From contig CM026386.1 of the NCBI GenBank assembly GCA_014843695.1, forward strand, positions 10,419,814-10,483,813: 64,000 nucleotides of DNA, in the 5' to 3' direction. The position numbers and the translations under genes are program-made. Under the pieces are notes generated by a model that did no database searches, was not told where the DNA came from, and saw only the letters and a program-made list of their open reading frames with translations. The stretch is from Archivesica marissinica (lineage: Eukaryota; Mollusca; Bivalvia; Venerida; Vesicomyidae). Within the stretch, counting starts at the first letter, position 1, and each line of letters starts with the position of its first letter. Shown one piece after another: positions 55,201 through 61,200 of the stretch.

Positions 55201-58200
55201 TTTTTGTGTTTTTTTGAGAAATGATGTAACTTGAGAAGACTTCAGACTAGTTGATGTGGTATAAGAATTCAGGTCATTGCAAACTGAAGGTTGGTATACT
55301 GTATTATTTGGTGGAGGAATACAGTGTGTAAACATTGTGATGTTATTCACAGGCGAGCACTGCTATTTTAAACATTAAATTTGAAATATTCTTGGTGTGA
55401 AATACGGTATGATTTTACATTTGACAATGTATTTAAATGGCAATTTATTTGTTGTTGTACAACCATAAATAATAAAAGTATTTTCTCAGTGAGAGAAAGT
55501 GCTATCTTTCATTGTGAATGCTACATACTTAACCCTTTCAACACCAAGTAACTCACATGGACTGGTCCATGATATTCATAAACCAATAAATGAATCAGAA
55601 AATCACATTTGGACAAGTTCATTTATCAAAATGGGTAATTATGTCTAAAAATAGTAATATCACTGGCAAAAAGTGCAGATCCTGATGAGACGGCTCGTCA
55701 CGAGCCGGCTCATCTGGATCTACACTTTTTGTAAGCCTATTTAGAGGTCTGTGGTGTTGAAAAGGTTAATGCTTTGAGTAATCTGAGCCAATGTGTGAAT
55801 ACTAAAAGTTTAAACTTTAAACAACTTATATTAATCATTCAAAGAGTAAATGTGGTCATTCATGTGGGAGGAAACCGGAGTACCTGGAGAAAACTCACCT
55901 GTCTGATCTGGCGACCACCGTACCATCTCACATACTTCCCGGTCCGAGGTTGCATTTGAGAGAAGCGAGCGCTAACCAATACGCTAATCGGACAGCCATA
56001 CACAATGTGTGAACACTACATATTTACTGCTTTGAGATGTCTAGGATAACATGTGATATTACCGATACTTACTTGCTGCTTCGGTCACTTGGAATAAAGC
56101 GAGAATTCCAACCACACATATCGTCAATAACACCATCATTATTGTTGCCTTCATCGTATATGCTTAGATGCTTCATACGCTCCTGTATTAATAGAAACAA
56201 ACATTCAAATGTTGTGCCGGCTTAAATTTATTTTCAATTTATTTGAGTTATACAGAGATGATGTGTGCAAGGATTATAGAAGGTGACTTATAGGCCTGTT
56301 GGGCAGGGTGTTAACTATGATAGTTTTAATCTATATGAATGACTGGATCAATGACACAAATCAAAATAATACAATATTTACTTACTTACTGCTATTAATG
56401 ATTCAGAAACTCGGCTTTATTCTAAAATATTTAAACAGGGCCCGCGCTGGCAGTAGCCAGAGTAGCCATTGTCTAAAATATGGTAAAATTGGCAAATAAA
56501 AACTCAGTTTGGCGAAAATTATTAATTTAACTTTTGATAACAAAAAATAATCGGCTGTCCGATTAGCGCAGTGGTTAGCGTGCTCGCTTCTCACCAATGC
56601 AACCCGGGTTCGATCCTCGGACCGGGAAGTATGTGTGATGGTACAGTGGTCGCCAGATCAGACAGGTGGGTTTTCTCCGGGTACTCCAGTTTCCTCCCAC
56701 ACGAATGACCAAATATATGCTTTCATTAGCACTAACGAGAGTGATTAATATAAGTTGTTAGAACTTGCTTTGCAATCGTTGTAAAATAAATAAAGTTTAA
56801 ACATAAATAAATTAAACAAAGCAATAATCAATATTGTAAGACATAGAAACAACGTTCATGAACCCTCATTCAGTGAGATCATAAAATGAATAATTGCGTT
56901 GAGTTCTGAAAATAGAAACAAACGAAGGAGAGAGAGATATCCTACCTTCTGGTGACCGTATTCTTCTCTCGACTCTATCAAACTCGATTCAAAATCTCCG
57001 ATTCTCAGCAGATAAATAGCACGAAAAATGATTGTTCATGGCCATTAGCAGATTTTCCAATTGATAAATACAACTTAATTAAAACTTGTTATTAATTTTT
57101 ATTGAAATTTCAAACACAAGTGACATTATATTCAATTAAAATTATAAAAATAAACGTTATGGCAGAAGGTGATTACTTAAGCAGACGAAAAGTGTGCATT
57201 TTGTATGTAGGTGAGTTATTCACAATTAAAGTGTGCATGTTGTGTGTAGGCAAGTTATTCACACTTAAAGTGTGCATGTTGTGTGTAGGCGAGTTATTCA
57301 CAATTAAAGTGTGCATGTTGTATGTAGGCGAGTTATTCACATTTAAAGTGTGCATGTTGTGTGTAGGCGAGTTATTCACACTTAAAGTGTGCATGTTGTG
57401 TGTAGGCGAGTTATTCACACTTAAAGTGTGCATGTTGTGTGTAGGCGAGTTATTCACACTTAAAGTGCGCATGTTGTGTGTAGGCGAGTTATTCACACTT
57501 AAAGTGCGCATGTTGTATGTAGGCGAGTTATTCACACTTAAAGTGTGCATGTTGTGTGTAGGCGAGTTATTCACAATTAAAGTGTGCATGTTGTGTGTAG
57601 GCGAGTTATTCACACTTAAAGTGTGCATGTTGTGTGTAGGCGAGTTATTCACACTTCAAGTGTGCATGTTGTGTGTAGGCGAGTTATTCACATTTAAAGT
57701 GTGCATGTTGTGTGTAGGCGAGTTATTCACATTTAAAGTGTGCATGTTGTGTGTAGGCGAGTTATTCACACGTCAAGTGTGCATGTTGTGTGTAGGCGAG
57801 TTATTCACAATTAAAGTGTGCATGTTGTGTGTAGGCGAGTTATTCACAATTAAAGTGTGCATGTTGTATGTAGGCGAGTTATTCACACTTCAAGTGTGCA
57901 TGTTGTATGTAGGCGAGTTATTCACACTTCAAGTGTGCATGTTGTGTGTGGGCGAGTTATTCACATTAAAGTGCACATGTTGTGTGTGGGCGAGTTATTC
58001 ACATTTAAAGTACGCATGTTGTGTGTGGGCGAGTTATTCACATTTAAAGTGCGCATGTTGTGTGTGGGCGAGTTATTCACATTTAAAGTGCACATGTTGT
58101 GTGTGGGCGAGTTATTCACATTTAAAGTACGCATGTTGTGTGTGGGCGAGTTATTCACATTTAAAGTGTGCATGTTGTGTGTGGGCGAGTTATTCACACT

Positions 58201-61200
58201 TAAAGTGTGCATGTTGTGTGTGGGCGAGTTATTCACACTTAAAGTGTGCATGTTGTGTGTAGGTGAGTTATTCACACTTAAAGTGTGCATGTTGTATGTA
58301 GGCGAGTTATTCACACTTCAAGTGTGCATGTTGTGTGTGGGCGAGTTATTCACACTTAAAGTGTGCATGTTGTATGTAGGCGAGTTATTCACACTTCAAG
58401 TGTGCATGTTGTGCGTAGGCGAGTTATTCACACTTAAAGTGTGCATGTTGTATGTAGGCGAGTTATTAATACTTAAAAGTGCAAAGTTAGCAGTCACTAC
58501 AGTGGGTATGAATACCTGGTATGGAGCTCTGCAATGGAAGTATGTACACTGCTACAATATGTACCCATATAGAGCAGTGTTCATATATCTTAATGCCCCG
58601 ATTTCATGTAATGGCTCATAGCGAAATATAAAACCTCGCGAATAAAGCGACTTTTCCTGTACTTACAATGTGTAGCAAGCATTCAATGCATATTAAAAGG
58701 AGTGGATGACTAGAATCTGATTACTGTCTAATCTACTAGTCAACTCTCCAGCTATTATTGGTGGAGGAATACCGCAGGTGCAGTATTTCAGGAGCACGGA
58801 TGGACACCCGGGTACCACCACCGACCTTCCACAAGCCGGCTGTATAGCTTTTCTCACATGAAATAATTGAAACACACTCAGTGGGATTCGAACATACAGC
58901 GGTGATGGGTTTAATAACTTGAAGTCAAAGACTTTAACCAGTAGGTCAAAGAGGTCCCTAAGTTGGCTTCCAGCCCTCAGCAGTGGTAGGCAAGTCATTC
59001 AAGTAAAGAATGTTTATTTATTCTGAGAAGAAGTTTTAACAATGAGACTGATACATTGTATAAACCTCACCTTCAATGCTGTCCAACTCATCTATGCATA
59101 TATTCACCCATCGTATAACCTCACCTTCATTGCTGTCCAACTCATCTATGAATATATTCACCCATCGTATAAACCTCACCTTCATTGCTGTCCAACTCAT
59201 CTATGCATATATTCACCCATCTTATAAACCTCACCTTCAATGCTGTCCAACTCATCTATGCATATATTCACCCATCTTATAAACCTCACCTTCAATGCTG
59301 TCCAACTCATCTATGCATATATTCACCCATCTTATAAACCTCACCTTCAATGCTGTCCAACTCATCTATGCATATATTCACCCATCTTATAAACCTCACC
59401 TTCAATGCTGTCCAACTCATCTATGCATATATTCACCCATCTTATAAACCTCACCTTCAATGCTGTCCAACTCATCTATGCATATATTCACCCATCTTAT
59501 AAACCTCACCTTCAATGCTGTCCAACTCATCTATGCATATATTCACCCATCTTATAAACCTCACCTTCAATGCTGTCCAACTCATCTATGCATATATTCA
59601 CCCATCTTATAAACCTCACCTTCAATGCTGTCCAACTCATCTATGCATATATTCACCCATCTTCTCAACAATGTCAGGTAATAATCTCTCTGAAAGAAAA
59701 TCGCTTACTTTAAATTTTAATGGCAATACTCCCAGCCATAGGTTGACCTATGTCCAGGGTTCCCTCTGTCTGAATGTTTGTCTGCGCCACTTCTGTCGTC
59801 AATTGAAAAACACTGGAGCCAATTAAAAAAACTTGGAGCCAACTAAAAGCCATATAGTTCACAAATAATTATTTGAAGACATGTATTTGACAAAACATGT
59901 GCAAAAAAAAGAAAAGAAAAAAAGTTTGTGCCAAATATTTTCGCCAATTCACAAAATTTAGCGCCAATATTTGTTTTTTGTCGCAATTGGCGACCAACAA
60001 CGGGAACCGAATTTAAAAATTCTTTATGCTTTTCCAATGTATGATACGAGTGTTCTCAGTGACTCCATCTTACACAGTGAAAGATGGCATTGTCTCTGCC
60101 ACCAGTTGCATTTTGTATTCCTGCACGGTTAGATGTAATTTTCTATGTTAGCTATTTTCTAACTATCATGAACAGTTTATTATTTCTAAAGTAATATATT
60201 TTAATAAATTAGTTTTATCTGTAGTTTGAAATTTTGACAGCAAACAGACACTAACTTGAAAATTATACAGGAACTCTTTCTTATTACGGACGTGGTTGTG
60301 CAGTTGTGTCATGTAGTGCAATGAGGCTCCCGACAGGGCAATTAAAATGAATACAATTTGAAAACAAATATTATATTAGCCAAAGTCATTGGAAATCATA
60401 AAAGAAAAAGAAGATTTGTGTAGTTTAAGATATCACTCTATGAAATAAGATCCTATCTTACACCAATAGTTATACACAAATATCCTCTAAGTCGACATAT
60501 GGCTGAGAAACAAGCAAAAATAGTTGGGGGGAAATAAGTTTATTCTTTTTTATCTGATTGAACTTTATATCTGTTTTAATTAAAACAAAACCAAACAAAC
60601 AAAAATCAATTAGATTTTATCGAAACCGTAAAATTTGTGAGGGGTGTTCTTACGCAAATTATCGAGAGAAAAAAGAAAACTTGCACTAAATAAATAATAA
60701 TGTTCAGCATATTCGGCCCTATTTTTCCGTTTATACCTTTACGTCATCATCAACATGGTCTTGTTCCACAACCTCCTTTAAGTCATGCAGTTTCCTCTCT
60801 AGTTCCTTCTGTTCTTTGTATCTCTGTACCTTGTTATTCCTCTCGCCGGCCATTCCTCGCACATCTGCTGGGCTAAAAGAGGATTTCATTTATAATACAC
60901 ATAATGTATCTCCAGTCCATATTACTTTCAAATTACACACACATAATGTATCTCCAGTCCATATTTCTTTCAAATTACACACACATAATGTTTCCCCAGT
61001 CCATATTTCTTTCAAATTACACACACATAATGTTTCCCCAGTCCATATTTCTTTCAAATTACACACACATAATGTTTCCCCTGTCCATATTTCTTTCAAA
61101 TTACGTACACGTGAAATAAAATTGCTCTAAATTTCTTTAAAATTACACACACATGAAGTAATCTCGGTACAAATTTCTTTATTCTTTAAAATTACATTCA

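Noticed and set aside
56073..56176. Upstream ATG as start of the VWC protein
   Set aside because: That frame has no signal peptide and does not continue into the VWC frame; the ATG at 56154 does.
57102..58621. 386- and 254-codon frames with a repeated CMLCVGELFTLK motif
   Set aside because: Produced by a 39-bp minisatellite; no signal peptide or splice support, and the frame shifts between the two overlapping frames.
59055..59620. Eleven separate coding exons of IGBP1
   Set aside because: Only the outermost copy has an acceptor and the upstream part of the exon; using further copies adds a stop codon.
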